In this document: one piece after another, positions 53,642 to 62,166 of the stretch
How positions within the stretch are numbered: the stretch's first letter is position 1
Layout of the letters: each line of letters starts with the position of its first letter
NCBI GenBank assembly: GCA_965652145.1
Contig: CBFGTV010000003.1
Location: forward strand, 42,901-106,900
Reading direction: 5' to 3'
Origin: CBFGTV01 sp965652145
Lineage (GTDB): Bacteria; Bacillota; Clostridia; Peptostreptococcales; Natronincolaceae
Length of the DNA stretch: 64,000 nucleotides
Made by a program: the position numbers and the translations under genes
Notes under the pieces: model-generated
What the model was told of the DNA's origin: nothing
The model's input: only the letters and a program-made list of their open reading frames with translations
Database searches by the model: none

Positions 53642-54196
53642 TTATTTCATAATTATTGAAATAGAATGATCTCTAACAGGCTCAGAAGCACTTTCTAGAG
53701 TATATATCAATCTAATTTTTATTTTTTCGTAGAGATAATTATCTATAAGAAGATTCTTTCTTCTATTGCATTCACCCACCACTATATTAGACTCCAAGGG
53801 TTTTGATTCTTTAGTGAAAAATATATTTGATACATCAATTTTATTTTCGTAATTATCAGATATAAAGCTCCATTTACCTGCAATAGTTCTATTTTCATGT
53901 AAAGAAATAATAAATCTACTTCCTTGTGGTAGTTGGATACTCGTTCCTTCATTTGGCGTATCTAGAATATATTTGCGAACCTCGTAATGTGAATTCTCAT
54001 CAATTATAATATAGATAATTGTCTCATCATAAGAAATATCATATTCATAATCATTTAGAAATTCTTCCAATGTCTGTTCATCTTTTTTCTTAAAGGTTTC
54101 TGATATATACATACTCTTTGTATTACGCGGTAGAAACATCATCAGTAATATCACAGATAACAATAAGAATATTATTAATTTCAGTATATATTTCAT
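53642..54196 (-). CDS. Putative chagasin-like cysteine protease inhibitor
   Basis: 184-residue exported or membrane-anchored protein: N-terminal helix MKYILKLIIFLLLSVILLMM, then a linker and a C-terminal domain of about 95 residues. That domain has the chagasin (I42) strand order: GSRFIISLHENRTIAGKWSF in place of the NPTTGYxW loop, then VVGECNRRKNLLI, then IRLIYTLESASEPVRDHSI. The loop residues are not canonical, so the family call is tentative. It starts 12 bases after the end of a secreted cysteine protease gene, the same genetic linkage as staphopain/staphostatin. Very AT-rich, unlike neighbours. ATG 54196 follows GGTGG. Confidence 0.55.
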   Translation of the reverse strand: MKYILKLIIFLLLSVILLMMFLPRNTKSMYISETFKKKDEQTLEEFLNDYEYDISYDETIIYIIIDENSHYEVRKYILDTPNEGTSIQLPQGSRFIISLHENRTIAGKWSFISDNYENKIDVSNIFFTKESKPLESNIVVGECNRRKNLLIDNYLYEKIKIRLIYTLESASEPVRDHSISIIMK

Positions 54197-54207
54197 TGTT
54201 CCACCAA

Positions 54208-55257
54208 TTACCAATATGAAACAGTATAATTATAATACCAAGTATATCCTCCATATGTATATCTTGGTTTGGTAGTATTACGAGTTGACATTAATAAGTA
54301 GTTAGATGAATTTGGATCCATAATACTATAGTATATCTTACCACTATCATACGAATAACCTCTAATCACTACTGAATGTCCTAATGTAGCGTCATCTGGA
54401 TCTGAGGTATCCGTTAGTAATGCATGAATTGGATAATCCGAATCAATACAATTTTTTATATCAGAATAATAAAAATTATAATATAATTCTGGAGTATAAC
54501 CATAAGTGTCCCATGCATCAAATATATTTTCTATAGAACCGGAAGTGTTCGAATTTCCACCAATAGCGTTTACAACATTATTAGCAGTGAGCGACCTGTC
54601 TTCCTTATAGTTTATAATACTAGCTATTGAGGCTGCCCAACACCAAGGTCTACTACCTTGTAAAACAACTGGTACACTTAAATAATTACTTTCCGATAAA
54701 GGTAATATCGGGTCTAACTGAAACCTATCAGAAATAACCTTTGATTCTAAATCCACATTTTTAAGGTCAATAGTATTGTTAATTAACTCTAAAGGAGAAC
54801 TTGACTTACCATCCTTTATATATAGTCCATCACCTTTAATAATAATTTTATATTTATTGCTTTTACTCTCATCTAAAAATCTGTTCATTTCCTCTGAAAA
54901 AGAAGTTCCTATCGTAGCTACGGGTTCTTCATCACTAAAATCAATTGTTAAAATTAAATATATTTTACCTTTTAAGGTTACTGGAAAATAATATGTGTCA
55001 GTATTAATATACTCGCCATTCACTTCTTTAGTTGCTTGTATTCCATCAAGTAATATAAGTTGATCAATCTCTTTCTCTGTTAAATCGAAAATTTGTTGTT
55101 CATTTTTAATAATGTTCTTTATTGACTTAAATTCATCTAAAGCATAATCATCTATACCTTTATTATAGTTAATCTGAATATCCCCTCCATAAACACTCGA
55201 TCCTAGCAAGGAAAACATCATTATTAAAATGAGTATATGTAAAGTTAATTTCTTCAT
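54208..55257 (-). CDS. Secreted papain-like/C39-like cysteine protease
   Basis: 349-residue secreted protease. Signal peptide residues 1-24, a propeptide-like region to about 190, then a catalytic domain with Cys206 in GSRPWCWAASIASII, His294 in LGHSVVIRGY and Asp314 in YYSIMDPNSSNY. The CWAA nucleophile motif and HSVVI/DPN pattern resemble C39-like and AvrRpt2-like (C70) peptidases. No transporter-fusion domain is present, so it is not a bacteriocin exporter. The gene is strikingly AT-rich and pairs with a downstream inhibitor-like gene, suggesting a transferred module. Confidence 0.82.
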   Translation of the reverse strand: MKKLTLHILILIMMFSLLGSSVYGGDIQINYNKGIDDYALDEFKSIKNIIKNEQQIFDLTEKEIDQLILLDGIQATKEVNGEYINTDTYYFPVTLKGKIYLILTIDFSDEEPVATIGTSFSEEMNRFLDESKSNKYKIIIKGDGLYIKDGKSSSPLELINNTIDLKNVDLESKVISDRFQLDPILPLSESNYLSVPVVLQGSRPWCWAASIASIINYKEDRSLTANNVVNAIGGNSNTSGSIENIFDAWDTYGYTPELYYNFYYSDIKNCIDSDYPIHALLTDTSDPDDATLGHSVVIRGYSYDSGKIYYSIMDPNSSNYLLMSTRNTTKPRYTYGGYTWYYNYTVSYW

Positions 55258-55670
55258 TTATAAACATCCTTTCATTTATTTTTACTCACCACTTATTGTT
55301 TTGGACAGTCAAAGTTCTTAAATCAATTGCTTTTTTTAATCAGGCCCTCTTATGTTCATAATATTCCTCCCTTATTAAAAAACTCTAATAACTTGTACTC
55401 CTTTAAGGAATTATTATACAATAATTGAAACATTTAGTGAATCGTTTCGACAAAAACTATCATCAAATCAAATTTTTCTAAAAACAAATAGGATCTCCCC
55501 GTATTTCAAAACACTCAGAAAGGAAGATCCTATCATGATTTACCACAAAACTTATGAATGATAATAGGTTTTCTTTTTTTAACATTTCAGTACCCTTTAA
55601 TAATTCTACTGTATCTATAAAAATAAAATAACTAATGTCCTTTTATGTAATGAATGATTGAGTCTGAATA
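55258..55670. other. AT-rich intergenic region, one hairpin
   Basis: No gene is visible. ATAGGATCT (55489-55497) pairs with AGATCCTAT (55525-55533), a hairpin without a clear T run. It may bound the AT-rich protease module. Confidence 0.5.
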
Positions 55671-56435
55671 CTAAAGAGGATTTTCCTTTACTTGTAATCG
55701 GTCTAAGGGTATATAATACTTGGTATAGCTTATGCCTGTTTTCAAATCTCGAAAGGGGCCCTTTTGGTCTTGTACCATTACCACTGCCCTCTTGTGAATA
55801 CGATATAGTATTCCTTTCATTTCCTTGCCCTTCAGCTGAAAGCTGACCGAATCCCCCACCTTTAGCTTATATTTTTCAGCGGCAATTTGACGGAAGGTAG
55901 GCAATTGATGATATCCGGCAGTATGATTAAATAAATGGAGGGCCATTTCTTTAAAAGGAGCTTTTTTACAATTAGACCGATTAAATAAGATAAATTCAAC
56001 TACATGACATAGCTCATGCTCAAAGACCAGCTGCAATGCCTCAATATAATCTGAAGCCTTTATTCCGCAAACCAGCTTTTCCCCCTTAATTTCATCAAAA
56101 TTAGTAAAAAAGTCAATGCCAATTCTAATTTCCATGGTACTAATGGCGGGCTTTGTAGTTTTTTTGCTGATAGAGCAAAGGGTCATGCCGGCACTTCTTG
56201 TCATTTTTCCTGAAAGGGAGAACTTTAATTTATCCTGTAGTTGACGACCCAGCTCCCCTTGAAAAAATAAGCTGTCATATAAGGAAAATAGCCGTTGTAA
56301 ATCTGCTACCGTCAGCTTGTACAGCGTATGACCAATATTGGTGACAAACTCCTTTCGAATCTCTTCTCTCTTTGCTGTAATAACATACTCCGGAGTCTTT
56401 TCCCTAATTAAATTAAGAATCGCTTCCTGATTCAT
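55671..56435 (-). CDS. SprT-like zinc metalloprotein
   Basis: 254-residue SprT-like domain protein. The zinc motif HELCHVVEFILF (HExxH) is near residue 137-148, with a further His in NHTAGYHQLP as the likely third ligand. The C-terminal 60 residues form a small strand-rich domain (LKVGDSVSFQLKGKEMKGILYRIHKRAVVMV). SprT proteins are related to the SPRTN DNA-protein crosslink protease; function in bacteria is poorly known. Start is ATG 56435 or TTG 56441, both only a few bases after the PC4-like gene and without strong RBS, suggesting coupling. Confidence 0.8.
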   Translation of the reverse strand: MNQEAILNLIREKTPEYVITAKREEIRKEFVTNIGHTLYKLTVADLQRLFSLYDSLFFQGELGRQLQDKLKFSLSGKMTRSAGMTLCSISKKTTKPAISTMEIRIGIDFFTNFDEIKGEKLVCGIKASDYIEALQLVFEHELCHVVEFILFNRSNCKKAPFKEMALHLFNHTAGYHQLPTFRQIAAEKYKLKVGDSVSFQLKGKEMKGILYRIHKRAVVMVQDQKGPFRDLKTGISYTKYYIPLDRLQVKENPL

Positions 56436-56447
56436 AGACAATGGAGT

Positions 56448-56672
56448 TTACTCGATTTCTGCTGAAGCCAGTATTTCCTTCAGGCGTCTTAATTCTTCAG
56501 AATTCAATGTAACCCCTTTTCCCATTTTACTATGATCTGGTGCCCAATCCCTTAGATCGTACTTTGGGTCTTTATCGTTCCAGCTCACTAAATTAAGCTC
56601 CTTTTTCCACCCTTTGTTGGATTCAGATAACACGCCAATTGTCTCTAGAATTTTAAATTTAATTTCTGCCAT
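56448..56672 (-). CDS. PC4/YdbC-family ssDNA-binding protein
   Basis: 74-residue protein with the YdbC/PC4 pattern: IGVLSESNKGWKKELNLVSW, DPKYDLRDWAPDH and KMGKGVTLNSEEL. YdbC-type proteins are homodimers resembling the eukaryotic coactivator PC4 and bind single-stranded DNA. RBS GGGGAGG. It lies 22 bases after the B116-like gene and 12 before the SprT-like gene, so the three are probably cotranscribed. Confidence 0.88.
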   Translation of the reverse strand: MAEIKFKILETIGVLSESNKGWKKELNLVSWNDKDPKYDLRDWAPDHSKMGKGVTLNSEELRRLKEILASAEIE

Positions 56673-56694
56673 GACAGTTCCTCCCCTATCTTCT

Positions 56695-57030
56695 TTAAGA
56701 TAATCTTTTCATTAGCTTTAGACTAAAGCCAATTTCTTCTATTTCCTTTTGATTTAATATGATTCCTTCATCTGGCCTTTGATTAAGCTTAAATGCAATG
56801 GCCATTTGTCCTACCTGCTGGGTAAATTGTATACGATTCATCGTAATCGGTTCTTCCAACAGTCTGGCCATAATTATTGCCGTGGCTTCATGGCCAAGGG
56901 CTGAAACGAAACCATATTTTTTAATAAGGGCCCTAGCCTCAGATACACTGATATCTTCAATTGAATACAAGCCGTTGGTGGTGGCCACGGTTCCATTAAA
57001 TAATGCAACGGGCAAATGCTTTTTCTCCAT
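56695..57030 (-). CDS. YddF/STIV-B116-like protein
   Basis: 111-residue protein of the DUF1874 group (B. subtilis YddF, virus STIV B116): VALFNGTVATTNGLYSIEDI at the N-terminus and GFVSALGHEATAIIMARLL in the middle. The family is shared by archaeal viruses, phages and conjugative elements; B116 binds DNA. No other mobile-element genes flank it, so it seems host-resident. RBS AGGGGGAG; first gene of a three-gene unit. Confidence 0.85.
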   Translation of the reverse strand: MEKKHLPVALFNGTVATTNGLYSIEDISVSEARALIKKYGFVSALGHEATAIIMARLLEEPITMNRIQFTQQVGQMAIAFKLNQRPDEGIILNQKEIEEIGFSLKLMKRLS

Positions 57031-57292
57031 GAAGCTCCCCCTTGTCTTAATCGTTATTTAATTATTTTATCAAATTATGTTTCTTAATTAAAGAATAGTG
57101 GAGTAGATGGAAAGCAAAAACAAAAAATCAATATTTTGGCTTGGATAAATCCAACACAAAATATTGACTTCTTAATCGTAATATAATAAAATAAAAATAG
57201 TGTCCAAAATAACAAAACGCATACCTCTTCTATTTAATTGTATCACACATCAAGTAAAATGTCAATATTTTTTTGAAGGGTGGGATATTAAT

Positions 57293-57787
57293 TTGTATTT
57301 TCTTGACCTAATAAATAAAATGCAGGGAACCCTTACAGATGAATTAGTTTCAGAGATCATAACTACCAATCTTACATCCAGGGAATACGGCCTGAGCCTG
57401 ACAGTCGAAGCAGCCTTAGAAGTTGTTTCGGCTCGAAATCAAACCCTTAAGGATTATGGTCGTATTGAAATAAATTCTGAAATTACACAAAAAATCATTA
57501 CAGCATTCTGCTCTTCCCCTTATATACAACAGGATGATTACGCAGCAACAATTATTGAGCTGATTGATCTGTTTCATTATATCAAAAATGAACTGGACGA
57601 CACAATAGGAGATGAAGCACTTATTAAAAGACTGGCGGATTTATACAATTATAAATGTTTCGGTGAAATGGAGCTTTTAAAGGGCAGAGAGGCAGATAAA
57701 ATAATTCGGAACTATCGCTTTGGTTATGACGAGGATGAAGATGATTATGATGATGAAGATGAGGAGGATAAAGCTTGGGATCATTAA
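57293..57787 (+). CDS. DUF6323-like protein with acidic tail
   Basis: 164-residue protein, tentatively DUF6323. It contains LTSREYGLSLTVEAALEVVSAR and GRIEINSEITQKIITAFCSS, and ends in a strongly acidic stretch (DEDEDDYDDEDEEDK) that continues to the stop. TTG 57293 has AAGGGTGG seven bases upstream; a longer frame from GTG 57200 lacks an RBS and reads through AT-rich sequence. A promoter TTGACT, 17 bases, TAAAAT lies upstream. The stop overlaps the next ATG (TAATG), so the two proteins are made together. Function unknown. Confidence 0.75.
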   Translation: MYFLDLINKMQGTLTDELVSEIITTNLTSREYGLSLTVEAALEVVSARNQTLKDYGRIEINSEITQKIITAFCSSPYIQQDDYAATIIELIDLFHYIKNELDDTIGDEALIKRLADLYNYKCFGEMELLKGREADKIIRNYRFGYDEDEDDYDDEDEEDKAWDH

Positions 57788-59166
57788 TGACAATTGACCA
57801 GAAGCATTTAAACAGAGATCAATATTTTAACACGCTATTAGAGGAAGGTTTACGGTTAGGTACCATTAGCCATGATACCGCCCAGCAAATATCGTGGGAG
57901 CTGATGGCTGTCTTCAAGGAACTAATGAGGCAGTACACCAAAGGGGAAAGCGCTACCCTACGGACTGAGACGGCCCAATCCCTAATGGAATCAATTCTCT
58001 ATGTAGTTGATCAGTTTCTAATGAGTTATCCGTTTCCCCAGGAGGCCTTAAGGGGTATCCAGGAAACCAACATGTCGGCCCTTTATGAAAGGGCCCTTGA
58101 GCATATTAAGGGCTTTGTCAGAGAAACAAAGGCTTTATATGATTTAATTGAGGAGAAAAGGATCTCTGTTCCCAATCTTGTTTATGAAGAGACCTTCAGA
58201 AAAGCCTTACCTGACTTTTTCCTGAAATATGATATTCGCTTTGCCGCCCACGATACTGTCAGTGACCTGGATTATCCCTTGACCTTTGATGACATGTCTA
58301 TGAAGGGCATTGCATACATTTATCATTACCTGAAGGCCTTCCAGCTGGAAAATGATTTTTGCAGAAAATTCTCCAACGAAACCATTATCTCAATCCTTAA
58401 AGCCAATTGCCGGGCCCGGGGGCTAGATTACCGGGCTACCCCCATTAACCTATTTCAAATGATTTTTCACAATTTTATATTTTCGGCATTATTGGGGAAA
58501 TATCAGGGGGATCTTTTTATCTCTCCTATTGAACTAGAGATTATCGAATCACAATTAAAGCCCTTAAACCAGGAGAAACTGCAGGAGGTTCTCTTAGAAG
58601 CACTGGAAAAGGCCATGGACTATCTAAAGTTTGAAAAGAACCTAGTTGTCCTGGCACGAAGCTACTGCACCTCTATCCTGCCACGACTATCGGAGGCCTT
58701 AAAAGCTGGAACGCTGGCCAACATGATGACCCTTGAGGAGCCGCCAGCTTCCGATGGCCATCGGCATTATAGCCCAGGTGCTAAAATGAGCAATCCTGCC
58801 TTTCGATTTGTATATAATAAAATCACTAAGGCCACCACTGTATCTGAAAAGCTTCAGATATTAAATAAATTCGTTCAATCCCTTTGGGATTTCCTTGATC
58901 TTCTCCGGGCAGACTGTTTCTTTAAGGAAGAGTATCTACAGGTCTTCGATAGCCTGGGAAACACAGAAATTAGTATACTGGCAGCCAAGGGATTAAAAAA
59001 TTATTTATCCAGAGAAGAGGGATTAATGACCTTCATTGAAAAGAAGCAGGAATACAGTCATGATTGGGAATTGTATTTCGCACAGTGGCTTGGTCAGCTG
59101 GATCGAACACGGCTTCAGAAAATAGTGAAATTGGTAGATGAGCATTTTATGAAGGAAATGATCTAA
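57787..59166 (+). CDS. DUF6179-like protein
   Basis: 459-residue soluble, mainly helical protein, tentatively DUF6179: YTKGESATLRTETAQSLMESILYVVD near residues 52-77, and repeated FFLKYDIRFAAHDTVSDLDYP and TPINLFQMIFHNFIF segments. No catalytic motif. It is translationally coupled to the acidic-tailed partner by TAATG, an arrangement recurrent in Clostridia, which points to a joint complex. The start is ATG 57787. A terminator follows, so the operon has two genes. Confidence 0.75.
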   Translation: MTIDQKHLNRDQYFNTLLEEGLRLGTISHDTAQQISWELMAVFKELMRQYTKGESATLRTETAQSLMESILYVVDQFLMSYPFPQEALRGIQETNMSALYERALEHIKGFVRETKALYDLIEEKRISVPNLVYEETFRKALPDFFLKYDIRFAAHDTVSDLDYPLTFDDMSMKGIAYIYHYLKAFQLENDFCRKFSNETIISILKANCRARGLDYRATPINLFQMIFHNFIFSALLGKYQGDLFISPIELEIIESQLKPLNQEKLQEVLLEALEKAMDYLKFEKNLVVLARSYCTSILPRLSEALKAGTLANMMTLEEPPASDGHRHYSPGAKMSNPAFRFVYNKITKATTVSEKLQILNKFVQSLWDFLDLLRADCFFKEEYLQVFDSLGNTEISILAAKGLKNYLSREEGLMTFIEKKQEYSHDWELYFAQWLGQLDRTRLQKIVKLVDEHFMKEMI

Positions 59167-59172
59167 ATTTAA

Positions 59173-59206
59173 AAGTGGCAGCCGGTAAAGGACTGCCGCT
59201 TTTTTA
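59173..59206 (+). terminator. Terminator after DUF6179-like gene
   Basis: AGTGGCAG pairs with CTGCCGCT around an 11-base loop, followed by six T. Confidence 0.85.
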
Positions 59207-59211
59207 TCCCA

Positions 59212-61212
59212 TTAAATTCTAAAACGATTGACCTGCTCCAGCATATTTCCAACCAGGGTATTCATTTCACCAGCTGAAGCTGATACCTCTTCTGACGAAG
59301 CTGCCATCTGCTCCGTAGCGGCCGATATTTCCTCAGATGAAGCAGAAACCTCCTGGGCAACGGCAGAGGCATCCTCTACTCTGGCTAAAATTGTGGATTT
59401 TTCATTATTGATATCAATAGATGCCCGGTTGGCAGATTGTATTTTGGCTCCAATCTCCTGAATGGCCTTGACAATCTTTCCATAGGATTCAATGGCACCA
59501 TTGATCACATTGGCCTGGGTATTAAGCTCCTGATTTAACCCGTCTGTATTTTGAATAATCATCTCGGCATCACCGGTAATATTGACTATTAAATCATTGA
59601 TTTTATGGGAGGAATGCTTCGACTGCTCTGCCAGATTTCTAATTTCATCAGCAACAACGGCAAAGCCCTTGCCGGCTTCCCCTGCCCGGGCTGCCTCTAT
59701 GGCAGCGTTAAGTGCCAATAGGTTGGTTTGCTCAGCAATGCTGTTAATTAAGTTGGTAATTTCAGTAACCTGGTTAATATTTTGGCTGAGGCCACCGATT
59801 TTATCAGTGAAGTCCCTGAAGGCTGCCCCCATTAGATTAACAGATTCAATTAATAGCTGCATGTCTTCGTTCCCTCTATTAGACATGTCGTTAATTTCCT
59901 GGGAGCTTGCATCAATATCCTGTATATCCTTTACAATGGAATCTAGCCTTTCACCAAAGGTATACAGGGTCTCGTTAATGCTGGCGAGGGCCTCAGCCTG
60001 AGAGCTAACCCCCTGGGCCGTATCCTGAATGGCCATCGATACACTTTCAGAGGTGGCATACATCTGATTGGAAACATTGTTTAGATTTTCTGAATGCTTA
60101 TTGACTTCCTCAGAAACATCTTTAATGGAACTAATCATAACCCGTACAGATTCCTGCATTTGAAACATGGAACGATAGGCGTCAGCTATTTCATCCCTCC
60201 GACTGCCCAATTCAATTATTTGGTTGGTACCAAAATCTCCCTTGGCGATAACATTCAAATGATCAGCTATGGCTTTAATTTGCCTGGCAAAGAAGCCGGT
60301 AATGAAATAAATAATAATCAGGCCAATTAATAGAAATAAAGTAGAGGAGATCAGTACACCCCCCTTTAAAGTAGTTAGGCTTGACAGAATTTCCTCCTTT
60401 GGTACTTCAATGGTCAAAACCCAATTGGTGTGATCAACAGGGGCGTAGGCAATGTATTTATCTATACCTTCATCATGATATTCACCAAAGCCTGCTTCCC
60501 CCGTTACCACCCTTTTAAAAATCCCTTCATGGTCAGTCAGGCTTGTATCATCGGCGGCCATATCAAGAATATTTTCACCCCTTCGAACAGCCCCCTGATC
60601 ATAATGGGCAACGGTCAACCCCTCCCGATTGACCATAAAGGCCCTGCCTGTCAATCCCAGCTGAATATCATTGGTGATCGAACTAAGCTCATCACCATGT
60701 CTGGCACCAACCAATACCCCTGTAACCTTTCCACTATCATCTGTGATGGGAACGGCATAATTAACAATTAACGACACATTATCTTCTCTGCTGATAATAG
60801 GGTCTGTTACGGCAGGATTCCCCTTGAGGGCCTCCTGATAATAGGGCCGCTCCTTTAAATCAATCCACACGCCTGCCATGGTAACGGCGGCTCCGTTAAC
60901 ATCCCCCAAGGCAATTGAAAGGTAATCGCCCCTTTCAACCTCTTTCTTTATGTACTCCATTTTTTCCTCCATCGAAATATCAGGATTAGCAATAATATCT
61001 GTATTGGCAATGGTTAATAGCTCTCCAAAACGAGCCTGAATACGTTCCTCCACCACCTTGGCCGATTCAGTGGCTGTTTTTATTGATAATTCCTCTGCAA
61101 CTGTGGAAAGGGCCCTTGTAGACGTAACATAGGCAACAGAGCTCAGCCCCAGACAAACGACAAAGAGAAGTATTCCCAGAATGAGTGCAAATTTTGTTTT
61201 AATGCTTTTCAT
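59212..61212 (-). CDS. Methyl-accepting chemotaxis protein with dCache sensor
   Basis: 666-residue chemoreceptor. Helices at about residues 7-29 and 285-308 flank a double-Cache sensor with DLKERPYYQEALKG, the pocket motif common in amino-acid and small-molecule dCache receptors. HAMP (DHLNVIAKGDFG) leads to a signalling domain with INSIAEQTNLLALNAAIE and GFAVVADEIRNLAEQS. RBS AGAAGGAG. It is monocistronic and, unlike the other chemoreceptor here, has no visible riboswitch. Confidence 0.93.
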   Translation of the reverse strand: MKSIKTKFALILGILLFVVCLGLSSVAYVTSTRALSTVAEELSIKTATESAKVVEERIQARFGELLTIANTDIIANPDISMEEKMEYIKKEVERGDYLSIALGDVNGAAVTMAGVWIDLKERPYYQEALKGNPAVTDPIISREDNVSLIVNYAVPITDDSGKVTGVLVGARHGDELSSITNDIQLGLTGRAFMVNREGLTVAHYDQGAVRRGENILDMAADDTSLTDHEGIFKRVVTGEAGFGEYHDEGIDKYIAYAPVDHTNWVLTIEVPKEEILSSLTTLKGGVLISSTLFLLIGLIIIYFITGFFARQIKAIADHLNVIAKGDFGTNQIIELGSRRDEIADAYRSMFQMQESVRVMISSIKDVSEEVNKHSENLNNVSNQMYATSESVSMAIQDTAQGVSSQAEALASINETLYTFGERLDSIVKDIQDIDASSQEINDMSNRGNEDMQLLIESVNLMGAAFRDFTDKIGGLSQNINQVTEITNLINSIAEQTNLLALNAAIEAARAGEAGKGFAVVADEIRNLAEQSKHSSHKINDLIVNITGDAEMIIQNTDGLNQELNTQANVINGAIESYGKIVKAIQEIGAKIQSANRASIDINNEKSTILARVEDASAVAQEVSASSEEISAATEQMAASSEEVSASAGEMNTLVGNMLEQVNRFRI

Positions 61213-61615
61213 ATCATTTCTCCTTCTTATTAATATTTTATCTAATTCTACCTTGGTTTTTCTATGCTTCTAATTAGATTTTAAATTATATTAATTGCTT
61301 GATTACACCTCATTAATCCCTCCATATCACACTAAAGCCTTACTAGTAGTATACTACAAAATAAAGGCTTTTTATAGTTTTACTGTTATATTTTGTAATA
61401 TATTGTATACTTTTTCAAATGTTTTAACCCCTTTATAAGGTTATAATGGGCTGAACAGAGGCCCCTTGTTTAAAAATTTTCCAATTTAAAAAAGGACTTA
61501 AGTGCTAGTTTGTTTTGATGGCCCTTTCTATAATTAATTTGAAATTTTGTTATTAACCCACTTTCCTGTATAATAATATTAAATATAATTCAATTAAAAT
61601 AAAGGAGATGAAAAA
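61213..61615. other. Intergenic region with one long hairpin
   Basis: No gene is visible. AAAGCCTTA (61335 area) pairs with TAAAGGCTTT (near 61370) around a loop holding the palindrome GTAGTATACTAC; TTTTTAT follows on the plus strand. It lies in the chemoreceptor's upstream region on the other strand. Role unclear. Confidence 0.4.
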
Positions 61616-62131
61616 ATGTCAACCGCTAACGGATTTTACAAAATCACACCGGAACAACTGAATAAAAGCCCTTTTCAATTAATTGGAAAGGAATGGATGC
61701 TGGTGACAGCCCAAAAAGAAGGTCGAGTTAATGCCATGACTGCATCATGGGGAGGCTTTGGGGTAATGTGGAATAAAAATGTCGCCTATATTGTCATTCG
61801 CCCCCAACGCTTTACGAAGGAATTTGTTGATCATGCCGATACCTTCTCTCTGACCTTCTTTGACAGCTCCTTTAAAAAGGAACTAGGCTACTTTGGTACC
61901 GTTTCCGGCAGGGACGAGGATAAAATCAAAAAAACCGGCCTAACCGTGGCCCATTCCAATGAAACGCCCTACTTTACCGAGGCAAATCTGGTTGTCATCT
62001 GTAAAAAAATCTTCGCACAGCCCTATGAGCCAAGTGCTTTTATTGATGAGTCAATCCATCAATGCTATCCCGATCAGGATTATCATACCCTATACATAGG
62101 AGAAATCACAGAAATTTTAGCCCGTAAGTAG
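61616..62131 (+). CDS. Flavin reductase-like FMN-binding protein
   Basis: 171-residue split-barrel flavoprotein of the flavin-reductase/flavoredoxin group. The FMN-binding segment MTASWGGFGVMWNKNVAYIVIRPQRFTKEFV lies at residues about 41-71 (quoted here as a region: MTASWGGFGVMW then IVIRPQRFTKEF). It may reduce flavins or act as a small electron carrier. RBS AAAGGAG. Monocistronic, closed by a hairpin shared with the convergent gene. Confidence 0.9.
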   Translation: MSTANGFYKITPEQLNKSPFQLIGKEWMLVTAQKEGRVNAMTASWGGFGVMWNKNVAYIVIRPQRFTKEFVDHADTFSLTFFDSSFKKELGYFGTVSGRDEDKIKKTGLTVAHSNETPYFTEANLVVICKKIFAQPYEPSAFIDESIHQCYPDQDYHTLYIGEITEILARK

Positions 62132-62133
62132 AA

Positions 62134-62166
62134 GGATCCCTGACTGATGTAATCAGTTCAGGGATC
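62134..62166. terminator. Bidirectional terminator
   Basis: GGATCCCTGA and CTGAT pair with ATCAG and TCAGGGATC; it lies between convergent genes and overlaps the end of the GH18-like gene. Confidence 0.75.

Noticed and set aside
56695..57030. Prophage or ICE suggested by the B116/YddF-like gene
   Set aside because: No integrase, portal, relaxase or attachment repeats were found around it.
57200..57292. 31-codon N-terminal extension of the DUF6323-like gene
   Set aside because: GTG 57200 has no RBS and the stretch is AT-rich; AAGGGTGG before TTG 57293 fits better.
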